64,000 nt of DNA from Tetmemena sp. SeJ-2015 (Eukaryota; Ciliophora; Spirotrichea; Sporadotrichida; Oxytrichidae), in NCBI GenBank assembly GCA_027382625.1, contig JAJKFJ010021309.1, positions 1 to 64,000 on the forward strand, given 5' to 3'. Positions 35,060 to 44,673 of this stretch are shown here, piece by piece (within the stretch, counting starts at the first letter, position 1; the number at the start of each line of letters is the position of its first letter). The notes beneath the pieces are model-generated. The model worked only from the letters and a program-made list of their open reading frames with translations. It made no database searches and had not been told where the DNA came from. The position numbers and the translations under genes were made by a program.

Positions 35060-35154
35060 CTTTTATAATTCTTACTTCACTTAATTTACTACACTAATTA
35101 ATCGTTAATTAAAGTCTTGGTGTTCTAATTCTGTCTGTCTGAGGAGTCATTTGT

Positions 35155-37035
35155 TCATGAGATATCTAAGGTGTAAATTAGAAGTCCGGCTGATACTCCA
35201 ACGTTCAAAGAATCTACCATATTGAAAGGGTACTTGCCAATCATCTCAGGGCTTAGTTAAGGTGGGATCATAACTCTGTAGTCTGCCAGTTTATTGATGG
35301 TCTTTGATACCCCTTCGCCTTCTGATCCCAACACAAGAATGATATTTAAGATTACTAATCATATCGCATTCATTGATATTTTCATCTTTGTTTATTCTCA
35401 GGTCGTCGAGAGATTATATCTTAGTCGTTTTATAAGGCATATTAGGATCATCCTCTTCACCTGTATATTTTTCATGATACTTCTCTTTTGACTCTTCTCC
35501 CTCTTCTAGGAATGCATCATCACTTTGAGATAACTTTCCCTTCTTTTAATCGTGTTAATTCTTCTGACTCTGCTGCTTTCTGTTCTTTGTGGATTAATTT
35601 TCTTAATCTGAGTCTTCACTCTCAATTAAAATTTCCCTCTCAGGCTCGTGCTTGTCATCAAGGCTATCTATTCAATTTAAAAGCTTTATTTATGGTTATT
35701 ATTTTCAGTAATGAAGCTAAAATTATATCTTATGTATCTTACAGGAGGAGATACATCCATACAAAATTTTTATACTGTAAATAGATTCATTAAATATCTT
35801 AAATCTATGCTTTGATTCCTTTTTTAAATAAAAATGACTAGCATTTTATAATAGTTTTTAAATTATTCCCTCGATGTCAGTACTGATGATCTTAAATTAA
35901 TGGATTCCACCTTGAGCATCCATCATGAAATTTTTCACGAACTTTACTGCGTACAGAGGGATAAACTCCAAAGCTCCCGAACTCACTTTGCTTACTGTTG
36001 CAGTAAGTCCGCAAGCATTCAATTTTATCTATATATAACTTTAATTGTTTTTTTTTCATAATAAATTTATTATAATTTAATAACTAAACCTCTTTTATCT
36101 AAAATATATAAATAAGACACAAGAATAAAACGAAATGGAGATATGGATTGTTTTAGTTGACTAGAATTCCATCTACACCGATGAACATCGCACTCCTCAA
36201 AATGCTTCCAAAATTATTAAATTTATACCTATGACTCGTTTAATTTTGTGGGTCAGTTATTTGATCTAGGAACAAAAAGAATTAGCCTTTCTTTGGTTCA
36301 TCCTTTAGACTCTCAATATCAGTTGGTTTTCTAATTCTCACATAGTCAATCTTACTCGCTTTTAGAACTACATTTTAATGTGGCTTTTGCATCATATCAA
36401 GTTATGTTAAAATGTAGTATTTATGCATAGTGAATCCATTAAGCTTAACTTACAACAAAAATATAATGTTTAATTTTAACTTTGTGGAGGTACTTGACTT
36501 TGATACCTTGACTCTAAGCCATCCTAAATATTTGTTCTATCTTAGGGTGAGACTTTCTACTCTCGTTTCCTTTTTCATTAATGTTCAGATATAGCTTGGA
36601 CATTTTACGTCTTTGAGCACTCAGACTTGCCAGCACTGGGTTTATTCCAAAAATGTACTCGTCCTTCCTAAAGTCAAATCAAACATCCATATTACTACTC
36701 ACATTTTCTTTATAGGAGGGGGAGGAGGTGTAGAAGACCCACTGAAACCTTATATCTTCAAAAAAATAATCTAAGATAAAAACCTTAAGTGGTTTGCTGT
36801 TGCGAATTTGTGAAAGGGGAATAGTACTCTTACTTGTCTCCACTTGAACTAAAAATAAAACTCTTCTTTTAGCTTTGGAAATTGCTCCTGTTTTAAGTTT
36901 AATATATATAGTGATATATTTATAATAAATTAACTTATAGTTGAGAAAAATCTGAATCTCTAGTCTATCTAAATAGAGCTCAAGGAGTGTAAATGTTAAT
37001 GAGTCTGAGATGCACCTTCCATTTATGAAACACAT
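35155..37035 (-). CDS. SpoU-family rRNA 2'-O-methyltransferase, MRM1-like
   Basis: From the N-terminus: substrate-binding domain (FRKDEYIFGINPVLASLSAQ, then KIEQIFRMAQSQGIKVKYLH), linker, then the SPOUT domain with motif 1 DQITDPQNFGSILRSAMFIG, middle part TVSKVSSGALEFIPLYAV, an acidic insertion (DSLDDKHEPEREILIESEDS), and motifs 2/3 ILVLGSEGEGVSKTI and SLNVGVSAGLLIY. TGA is at 35155. These motifs form the knotted S-adenosylmethionine site; the family methylates ribose in large-subunit rRNA, and the MRM1 branch is mitochondrial (family knowledge). Three IESs (35338-35356, 36017-36146, 36212-36241) restore motifs 1 to 3. Another break lies near 35600-35860, and the N-terminal exon (up to about 37035) is uncertain. 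Confidence 0.85.
35338..35356 (-). other. IES in SpoU gene, pointer AAT (ATT on coding strand)
   Basis: AAT at 35338-35340 and 35357-35359. Excising only 19 bp joins NINECDM to ILVLGSEGEGVS, the conserved motif. The pointer is short; the support is the restored motif. Confidence 0.7.
36017..36146 (-). other. IES in SpoU gene, pointer ATT (AAT on coding strand)
   Basis: ATT at 36017-36019 and 36147-36149 around about 130 bp of AT-rich DNA. Excision joins GILVNQNN to ACGLTATVSKVSSG. Confidence 0.65.
36212..36241 (-). other. IES in SpoU gene, pointer AATT
   Basis: AATT at 36212-36215 and 36242-36245. Excising 30 bp turns an interrupted motif 1 into DPQNFGSILRSA. Confidence 0.85.
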
Positions 37036-37208
37036 CTCTAAGCTAGAGGCATGAGGGTCTTTAGCTGAAACCTAAACTTTGTGATCATAGTTATATTTAT
37101 ATAATTGCACTTATTTAATTTAACATCAAATTGTTTTCCACATCAAAATTTACTTCATTTGCCAGTTAAACAATCAATCTATTTATTCGATAATGATTTG
37201 ATAGCTCT

Positions 37209-38948
37209 TCACTATTCAGAGCTTAATTTTTAATTTTGCCCTTGTGCTGTATTTCCGAGAATGCTCCTCTGGAGCTTAAAGTTCTTAGCTTGTCTGCTTT
37301 AAATAAGCTCTTTGGCTCTCTTAAGAGATTGTGCCATGTTTAAATTGTCATTCAAGTCAGGAACGAGGTACTTCTGATTTTTACTGAGCTCTATATGAAA
37401 ATGTTGAGAAATAAATACAAAGAAAGAAAAGATAACTTACTGAGCTTGATCTATGTGTTTTACTAGCTAACTTTCTCAGATTAGTCCACAATAACTACTC
37501 TTTTTCTCTAGGCCAGATCATCTTATGAAGCTTGGCGATGGTTATTATACTGATCAGGCAAACTTTCCTTTTCTTGTTAATTCAATACAGTTACAAAACC
37601 ATTAAATTTAAATGCCTTATAAACCGTTCAAGTGTGGAGGATTTATTTACTAAATAAATTCCTATTACTAGCTTTGATTATAAGTTTATGACAGTTTTTT
37701 GTTATTAGAATCGTTAATTTAGTTCATTAGGATTCTTTGCGAATTATATGCAGCAGCATTATTTTATAGCTTTCTTGCCCCGTTAATCACAGATTGTGAT
37801 CTCGTTTAATCCTAAGGCTTGTTGCTTTTTAAATTCATCTTAGGGAACCTTGAATCCATTTGCTCTTTAAACAAAGACATTTTATTTGATTGCTCTCTCT
37901 GAGTCTTATCTCCAAAGAGGGCTATTTGAGAAGAATCGTGCTCGTGTTTTCTATTCAGAGCGGATTTGAAATTGCTGAAGTACTAATCTTGCTCCTCTTC
38001 GTTGTTAACTGTCTTATTTTGGATCTTCATTTCGCTCTTATTGATCAAGGATTTGTCACTGTCTCTTCTCATGTATGCCAGAGTCAGGATCTTTTCTAAC
38101 TTTGGATCTTGTTTCGTCCCTTCCAAATGAATTTAAAGAATAAAAGTATAGATGAACAGCCTTGATCTCAGGGAAACTTAAATCTATCTAAGTTTTGATC
38201 CAAGGCATTTATTCTTCGCCCATGTAGCATTTCTTAGTAAGCCTTATAAAATTCGAGAGTGGCTTTGCCTGCATGATAAGAGTGTTTGGAGGAGATGATT
38301 TTGTGTCTCCGCTAAGAATTGAATTTGCAGTGCCATTTTTCTACATTTTGGGAAACTAACCGTAAGGAGGATTGTCTGTCGTCAGTCTGTAGGTTGGGGA
38401 GGAGTCCCTCTCTACAAGACTGCTTAGATTCATAGAGCTCTTGTAAGTTGTAATGAACTTATATGCTTTATCTTAATTATGATCAGAGCTAGAGCCATCA
38501 AAGGACTTCATTCTTGACTGACTAGTGGGAAGTTATTGTTGGGTGTAATAATTATTTTGATAGACATTTTGCCCTCCATCAAATCCAGACTGAGATATCT
38601 AAGAAAGGTCATCCCCTCTATATGGATCTCTAGTTATCACTCCACCTATGAGGCTCATATTTCTAGTGCGAGGAGAATGCTGTATCCTGTTCTCTAAGTT
38701 GCGGATCATACTGCTCTTATCAATCACAAACTTGGCTTTTGCCTCTTTGATATCCTCAGGGTTTGTCCACTGCTGGCAATCTTAAAGTGGAACTTAATCC
38801 ACTATCCCCAGATTGAGCCCTTTTGATAAGGATCTATAAATATGTTCTAACATGGATTATAAATAGCTTAAGAATCCATTAATTTCAGTTCTTTCTCATT
38901 AGATTGACTTACCTAAGCTTGCCTTCCCCTTCTCAGTTCACTCTCCAT
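37209..38948 (-). CDS. Unrecognised Ser/Asn-rich protein gene
   Basis: ATG 38948 starts MESELRRGRQAQVSQ. The frame shifts once to DIKEAKAKFVIDKSSMIRNL, followed by a long open stretch rich in Ser, Asn, Gln, Asp and Tyr (SGFDGGQNVYQNNYYTQQQL, SSMNLSSLVERDSSPTYRL). A helical segment (PKLEKILTLAYMRRDSDKSL, then SEMKIQNKTVNNEEEQDQYF) and a basic C-terminus (RAKELIQSRQAKNFKLQRS) end at TGA 37209. At least three phase changes (near 38760, 38130 and 37400-37700) show unresolved IESs. No domain recognised. About 530 residues. Confidence 0.5.
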
Positions 38949-39088
38949 TGCCAGAAATAATGATTAGCAGCTTCTGTTGGAGAACTTTACTTCCCCGGCT
39001 TCTGTAACTTACTCTAGCTCTTGCTCATTAATTTTATAATCAATCGAATATAATTAAATGCTGTAAAATTGCTTTTTATTTTCAAGGT

Positions 39089-40946
39089 TCAAATTTGATA
39101 AATGTTGTTCGAACAGCAAATGAACGTCTTAACTTATTTATATAGCACACTATAAATATCTAATTTTGTAAGAATAGCAAAATAGATAGCTCTCCTATAA
39201 ATGCGTATTCTTAACTATATACTGCCCTCCAGCGGGACTAATTTATTTTCAATGCTGTATTTATTTAGATGTAGGTTTAAATCTTCATTCTCAGAAAAAA
39301 TGAAATATATTTTTGCTTATGTAGGAGTGTTGACAAAAGAGCTAGCAGCAGTAGAAGCATTTTTACTATGATTAGGTTTAATGGGTTTGCTAGCTTTCTC
39401 TGGTAAAATTGACAGACCCACTCCTAGAACAGATGCATTTTTTGGGCCATTGGCTTAATTATTGATTTAGTTTTGTCTTCGCTCTTCCTCTCTTTGAAGC
39501 CTGATGACATCAATATCGTAGTAGTAGCCACTGAACAAGTTTTGAATTGAGTTTCTCCTAAGAAGAAGAGAGTTTTATCTTAATAACTCAGCATTTTCCT
39601 CCTTCCACTAATCATTCCCGTTTGCTTGCTTGGCATCGAAGTTATCATCACCTTGATCGGGGAAATAAGGGGCTCTCAGTTTCTTGTCTAGAAGTGCCTG
39701 CCAGTTATAATCTTTGATCCACACATGTTGCTTTACTTCGTTTGGTCCGTTTAGGCCAAGCCTGTTGGCTGGTTTTCTTTAAAGACACTTATTTATAAAG
39801 TCAGCAGCTTCGATACTCCATCCTTCAGGCAATTCATGCTTTTTTATTTACACCTGTTTGGCAAAGATGGCATCTCTAATCTCCTTCCTTGACTTGCCGT
39901 TGTATGGTCTCTAAAGAATGGCTTTAAAGAGAAACTCATTCTTACTCTTCCAAGCATGAATTCGTAACCAATGACACCTAATGCGAAATAGTCTACTGCA
40001 CAACAGTGATTCTATCTGCACATAACCTCTGGTGCTATAATGAAGTTTAAGGGTTTGAACTAATTTAAAAAGATAGGGATACTTACCCATGTAACCAGGC
40101 GTTCCCGAGGTGTCTTATGAATTTTCTGGGGTCCATATTCTAGCTATTCCAAGATCAGTAATTCGAACATAGCCATTGCTCTCCATCACTACATTTTCAG
40201 GTTTAATATCTCTGTGGATAACTCCGTTGTTATGCATGTACTCTAATCCCACAATCATGCATGCCATCATAAATGATTATAGATGAAATGCAATAGTAGG
40301 TTTTAATCATGAACTCTGCAATAATTTAGTGAAATCTTTAATTAAATACTTGTTTAGTCCTCATTGAAGCGCTTCTTTTTACCAATGTGAAATCTCAAAT
40401 CTCCTCCAGTAAGGAGATCGCACACCAAATACAAGTCTTCTCTGTCTTGGAAGGCGTAGTTCATGTTTATTAAAAATCTACAAATGGAAGTTAATTGAAA
40501 GTATTTTGCTAAAATATTTCGAATTATAGCGTTTGAGTGAGAGGCAAATCTTCTTACGGGTGCTTAAGCTGTGCCAGTAACTTTCTCTCATTCATAACCG
40601 AATTCACAGATCGCTTAAAACGCTAAGAATTAAAAAGTTTTAAACTTTGTAATGATTCTTGCCTTGGACATTTCTTTCATTGCATATAGCTGCCCCGTCT
40701 TCTTTTTCTCTACTCTCCACACCTATCATAAATCTTAGCAACCTTTATATCATTAGAATTTTATAAGCTGATTTCAGCCAAGGGCTAATTTCGAATACTG
40801 TTCGAATTGTGTTAATCTGTTTCTTGTAGGATTATTTAGCCCCATCTTGTTTTAATAATCCATGTAAAATTGTGTAGATGTGCTCTTACCTTTCCAAATC
40901 CTCCCCTGCCAATCACATAGTGGAATATGAAATTATTTTTGCTCAT
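39089..40946 (-). CDS. AGC-like serine/threonine protein kinase
   Basis: ATG 40946 (MSKNNFIFHYVIGRGGFGK) gives the glycine loop in the first 19-codon exon. Then come VWRVEKKKTGQLYAMKEM (ATP-binding Lys), SVMNERKLLAQLKHP, the hinge YLVCDLLTGGDLRFHI, VIHRDIKPEN (catalytic loop), ITDLGIAR (DFG replaced by DLG), SGTPGYMAPEV and DYFALGVIGYEFMLG, then the NRLG-containing segment LQRKPANRLGLNGP and an AGC-type tail (NWQALLDKKLRAPYFPD). GT-AG introns are near 40830-40889, about 40465-40550, 40316-40349, about 40050-40100 and a 35-nt one near 39910-39945; IESs are 40266-40305 and 40614-40644. The stop is taken as TGA 39089, but the tail beyond FVNTPT is AT-rich and may not be coding. Confidence 0.9.
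40266..40305 (-). other. IES in kinase gene, pointer ATCAT (ATGAT on coding strand)
   Basis: ATCAT at 40266-40270 and 40306-40310. Excising 40 bp joins DQTKFM to MACMIVGLEYMH, the conserved helix before the catalytic loop. An intron (40316-40349) lies only 5 nt beyond the pointer. Confidence 0.85.
40614..40644 (-). other. IES in kinase gene, pointer CTT (AAG on coding strand)
   Basis: CTT at 40614-40616 and 40645-40647. Excising 31 bp of AT-rich sequence joins KARIITK to RSVNSVMNERKLL. Confidence 0.8.
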
Positions 40947-41731
40947 CGCCGCTATAAAACTTTTGTTTATTGAAAAGAACAGTCTAAATTTAAGTTTTCA
41001 AGGCTTTAAAATGAGGAGCGTACCCTACTTTTATCAAAATTGCAAGGTCTGCTAAGTAATTCCCATTAAACAATTTAATTTATAATGGGAAAAAATTATA
41101 TGCCAAATTTACACACTCACTCTTAATTTATAAATCAATAACAAGGTTAAAAAACAATAACTATTAGAAATTGCAACATATATGCTTTTAAAATAACTCA
41201 GGACGAATGTATAGTTAAAAGTGTAAAGGGCTTTAAAATCATTTATATTTCGAATACTGTTCGAATTGTGTTAATCTGTTTCTTGTAGGATTATTTAGCC
41301 CCATCTTGTTTTAATAATCCATGTCAAATTGTGTAGATGTGCTCTTACCTTTCCAAATCCTCCCCTGCCAATCACATAGTGGAATATGAAATTATTTTTG
41401 CTCATCGCCGCTATAAAACTTTTGTTTATTGAAAAGAATAGTCTAAATTCAAGTTTTCAAGGCTTTAAAATAGGAGGAAGGGAACCTACTGTTTTCAATT
41501 TGGTCAAGAGCATCTGCTCTGAAGCTGCAATTTCCCATTAAACAATTTAATTTATAATCGGGAATAAAATTATAACACAGATAAGCCCAAATTTATTCAC
41601 ACACACTCTTAATTTATAAATCAATAACAAGGTTAAAAAACAATAACTATTAGAAATTGCAACATATATGCTTTTAAAATAACTCAGGACGAATCTATAG
41701 TTAAAAGTGTAAAGGGCTTTAAATTCATTTC
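40788..41731. repeat. Tandem duplication covering the kinase first exon and its upstream region
   Basis: Two units, 40788-41246 and 41247-41731, start with the same ATTTCGAATACTG and end with a shared AAGTGTAAAGGGCTTTAAA. They are near-identical over the intron start, the 57-nt first exon and about 80 bp upstream. They diverge in a short stretch (around 41030-41075 versus 41490-41535) and are again near-identical after it. The exon copy is intact in both. Confidence 0.88.
41349..41405 (-). pseudogene. Orphan duplicate of kinase exon 1
   Basis: This 57-nt segment is identical to the kinase first exon at 40890-40946, including ATG, the glycine-loop codons and the following GTAAG donor. The second exon follows only the inner copy, so this one is either an alternative first exon or a leftover paralogous MDS. 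Confidence 0.75.
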
Positions 41732-42874
41732 TTGGATTTTCTGTGCAAAATTGAAAGCAGGACTTCGGGCTCTGGAGGTTCATTCATACTCAATATTGAG
41801 TGAAAAATTATGAAAATTATTTAATCATTCATGTTCATATTCATGTCGGTGATTTTCCCTCCGAAGCCTGATTTATTGCCCATTATGAAATCGTCATCAT
41901 CATCCCTGAAGGAACTCTTATTAAAAGTTCTTTTTCTGGAGGCGTTACCGCTGCTAATGGCCTCTCCCCTTTCTGCCTTTTCTCTGGCCATTTTCTCAGC
42001 TATTTATTTCTTATAGTTGTTAAGAATTTTATCTCCCTCTTCCTTCCTAGACTTTATAAAGAATGAGAAATAAGATTATTTGAAAGTTAAAATTTGTAAT
42101 AAACTTGACTGGATTCATCATAGCATCTAGGATCTTCCTCCTTCTGTAGCTACTGATGAACAACGAGAAGGGAATATAGGGATTTTCCTCCACCTTTAAT
42201 TAGCCTGAAGTCAACTTCTTAAAAAATTGGTAGATGGCTCCTGTCCCTCCTCCTGCGTTCTAACCGTCCTTAGCCTATAGAAAGTATTAAAAAAAATCTT
42301 CTAGATAGAGCTTATAAGATAGGAAATCAGGGTATGAATATAAATAAGAACTTACAGCGTTGCTTCCTCCCTTAATGATGGATAGGAACTCCCCAAACTC
42401 AATCTGCTAAGAGCCATCCTCGTCCACCAAATCCACGATTTCTTGCACCTATTACCTGTTTTCCACAAGCCCCAAAGCTATCAGAGGATCCTCAAGCTCA
42501 TCAACTCCTATGCTTCCTGAGCCATCTTAGTCCAGGGAGTTGAAGTAAGTTCTTAATTGCTTCAATTCCTCATCATCAAAGTCAATACAGTGCTCTTTTC
42601 CATGGCGCTTGAGCCAGTTTCTCAAATTAGACTCAGGCCTAAACTGTAAAATTATAAGCAAGGCAAGTTTTAAATTCCTATAGTTTCAGAAACCATTTTA
42701 CGACTTTGTGTTTTAAATTAATGAGACACTTACAATTAAGTCTTCTGATTTGATAGCTTCCTCAACCTCCTCCTCTTCATCAGAGCCTCCTTCATCATCT
42801 GAGTTCTTTTCGTATTTATCGTAACTGAGGTTTGATGCTGATTTTTCTTCTTCTAGTTTACTCCTTCGCTGCAT
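41725..42874 (-). CDS. EF-hand calcium-binding protein
   Basis: ATG 42874 (MQRRSKLEEEKSASNLSY), an acidic head, a GT-AG intron after KSEDLI, then RPESNLRNWLKRHG. Two EF-hands follow: loop DQDGSGSIGVDE in NSLDQDGSGSIGVDELEDPL, and loop DEDGSQQIEFGE in VDLVDEDGSQQIEFGEFLSI. A basic/Lys-Glu helix (YKKQIAEKMAREKAERGEA) and a tail containing IMGNKSGFGGKITDMNMNMN lie beyond two short AT-rich gaps (near 42060-42110 and 42280-42360) that look like introns. The frame reaches TGA at 41725, inside the end of the tandem duplication; the last 25 residues may not be real. Loop positions 1, 3, 5 and 12 hold Asp/Ser/Glu residues fit for calcium. Function beyond calcium sensing is unknown. Confidence 0.82.
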
Positions 42875-43155
42875 TATTCTTCTTAATTATTTTTCTTGAT
42901 TTTACTCTCAAATTATATTCACTCATAATTCAATCATAAACCGAATTTTCTTCTTTCTTGGGGGGGATAGTTTAATAAGTTTAATCCAAATTAATTATTG
43001 CAGAAACAAAAAATAGATGCAAAGTAACTTTTATTTAGCATGTTTTAATTTAATTCAGTATAATAAAAGATAAAATAATTAAAGAATCAATTATGTTTTG
43101 AGAATACTTGTCACAAATATTAAGTCTTTTACATAGTGATGTTAATTAAGCTGAT

Positions 43156-44457
43156 TCATTGCTGAACTGGTTGAATGAGATGCACAACGCCTTCAATCTT
43201 GTCGTCAATCCTCTCTTCTCCTGCAAATGCAAGTATGTGCTTGTTTGGATGCCACTGCATGCAGTACTTACTGCTACTGCTTGTGTAGGTAAATAGAGTC
43301 TTATTGAAGTTAGGCCCATTCAACCCAAGCAGTCTAGATGGATTGAAGTCTGAGAGATATTACGCTCTCTTTTAGATTGTGCTGTCAATTCCATTCATTT
43401 CAACATCCTCCTCTTAAGTTGAATAATTCTGCTCTGCACTCCCCATTTCCATTTTCATCTCTTCCTCGTCGTGGATGTCCCTGGCTAGTTGCGATTTATT
43501 GACTCCTTCATAGATATCTACTTGAAACTTCTTAGTGTCATCTTCAGAAATGCTTCCAATGTATTGACCATCATGCGATATACCAACTTAGTTTACCTTT
43601 AAATCGTTATTTGATATGCTCCTAAACACTAGCAGTTCATTCATATCCCACAAACTTATCAGAGAATCTCCTCCTCCCGATACGAAGTAGCTGTTGTTGC
43701 CACTTGGATCCACTGCCAGAGAGTTGCAAGCTGTAGAGTGGAACTTAAGTTGAGTGAGAGGCTTGGAGGAAAGAGTCTGCCCATTGAAAACTGTGATAAG
43801 TCCAGTGGAGTCAGCAACTAGCAGCAGCTGTCCATTAGGCGATTTATCCCAAGTGAAGTCATTCACCTCATTCTTGTGTCTTCATTAGATTTTAATGCTA
43901 TCAAAAATAAGAGTTGAGTGAATTCTTGTACTTGATAGTGGTAACTTGCTTGCCCCACATCCTAGTGTCGTAGAAACACAGCTCCTCCTTCACATTGGAT
44001 ACTCCAAACATGGTTCCATCAGGATTGAAGCATAGATTGAGGTTCTCCTCCTTTGTCTTCTCAGTTCTTACTGCTTTTCCAGATTTGACGTCCCAAAGGC
44101 GGATTGCTCTGTCTTGAGCACAAGCAATTGAGAGTAGTTGATTATCGTTCTGAGGATGCCAAGCCAGAGATTGCACTTAGTCTAAATGGCCCTTGAGTTC
44201 CGAATGCTTGATGAGGTTGCTTCCATCCAAGCTGAAGATCTAAATACGATTAGAATTAATGGAGAAGACAATATTTACCTTGACTGAATTGTCGTAGCAG
44301 CCAAGAGCAATCTTTGAGCCAGTTCTGTTCCACTGCAGACAGAACACTCTCTTCTTCGAGGCAAGGAAGTCACTAATCTTAAAGCCCTTAAACAAATCTG
44401 TGTTGAGATCTTAGGCTAGAAAGAAGCAGGGAACTACGGCTCAAGCAGCGCACTCAT
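43156..44457 (-). CDS. THOC3: THO complex subunit 3 (TEX1) WD40 protein
   Basis: ATG 44457, then SDFLASKKRVFCLQWNRTGS and LGCYDNSVK, GT-AG intron 44240-44278, and WD40 blades: ELKGHLDQVQSLAWHPQNDN, RAIRLWDVKSGKAVRTEKTK, FNPDGTMFGVSNVKEELCFY, VNDFTWDKSPNGQLLLVADS, HSTACNSLAVDPSGNNSYFV, GGGDSLISLWDMNELLVFRS and a final blade with MQWHPNKHILAFAGEE. TGA is at 43156 after HLIQPVQQ. The ALVSLWD-type motif and the final variant blade are typical of THOC3, a member of the THO complex that couples transcription to mRNA export in the nucleus (family knowledge). An acidic insertion (EEEMKMEMGSAEQN) precedes the last blade. IES at 43870-43921. The first 15 codons are out of phase with the rest, so the N-terminus has one more break. 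Confidence 0.88.
43870..43921 (-). other. IES in THOC3, pointer ATTCTTGT (ACAAGAAT on coding strand)
   Basis: The 8-bp repeat lies at 43870-43877 and 43922-43929. Unexcised, the frame stops at a TGA; excising 52 bp joins VTTIKYKN to EVNDFTWDKS between two WD40 blades. Confidence 0.9.
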
Positions 44458-44673
44458 GTTTATCATTTTATCAAATTTAATAAATAATATAATTATTGCC
44501 ACAAAATAAATAAAATGTAATTGCAAATATATGTTATATAAAAATTTAAGAGTTAGAAAAATAAATAAAAACAAAAAAGCATGTCTTTAATAAATTTTTA
44601 TGATGTTGCAAAATTTTAATTGCAATATTTTAAATATTTTGGTCTTTATAAATTAAGAGTCACTTGAATAATG

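Noticed and set aside
44400..44457. An 8-bp deletion between TTC repeats that would fix the THOC3 N-terminus.
   Set aside because: Too short for an IES and supported by nothing else; the true first exon may lie elsewhere.
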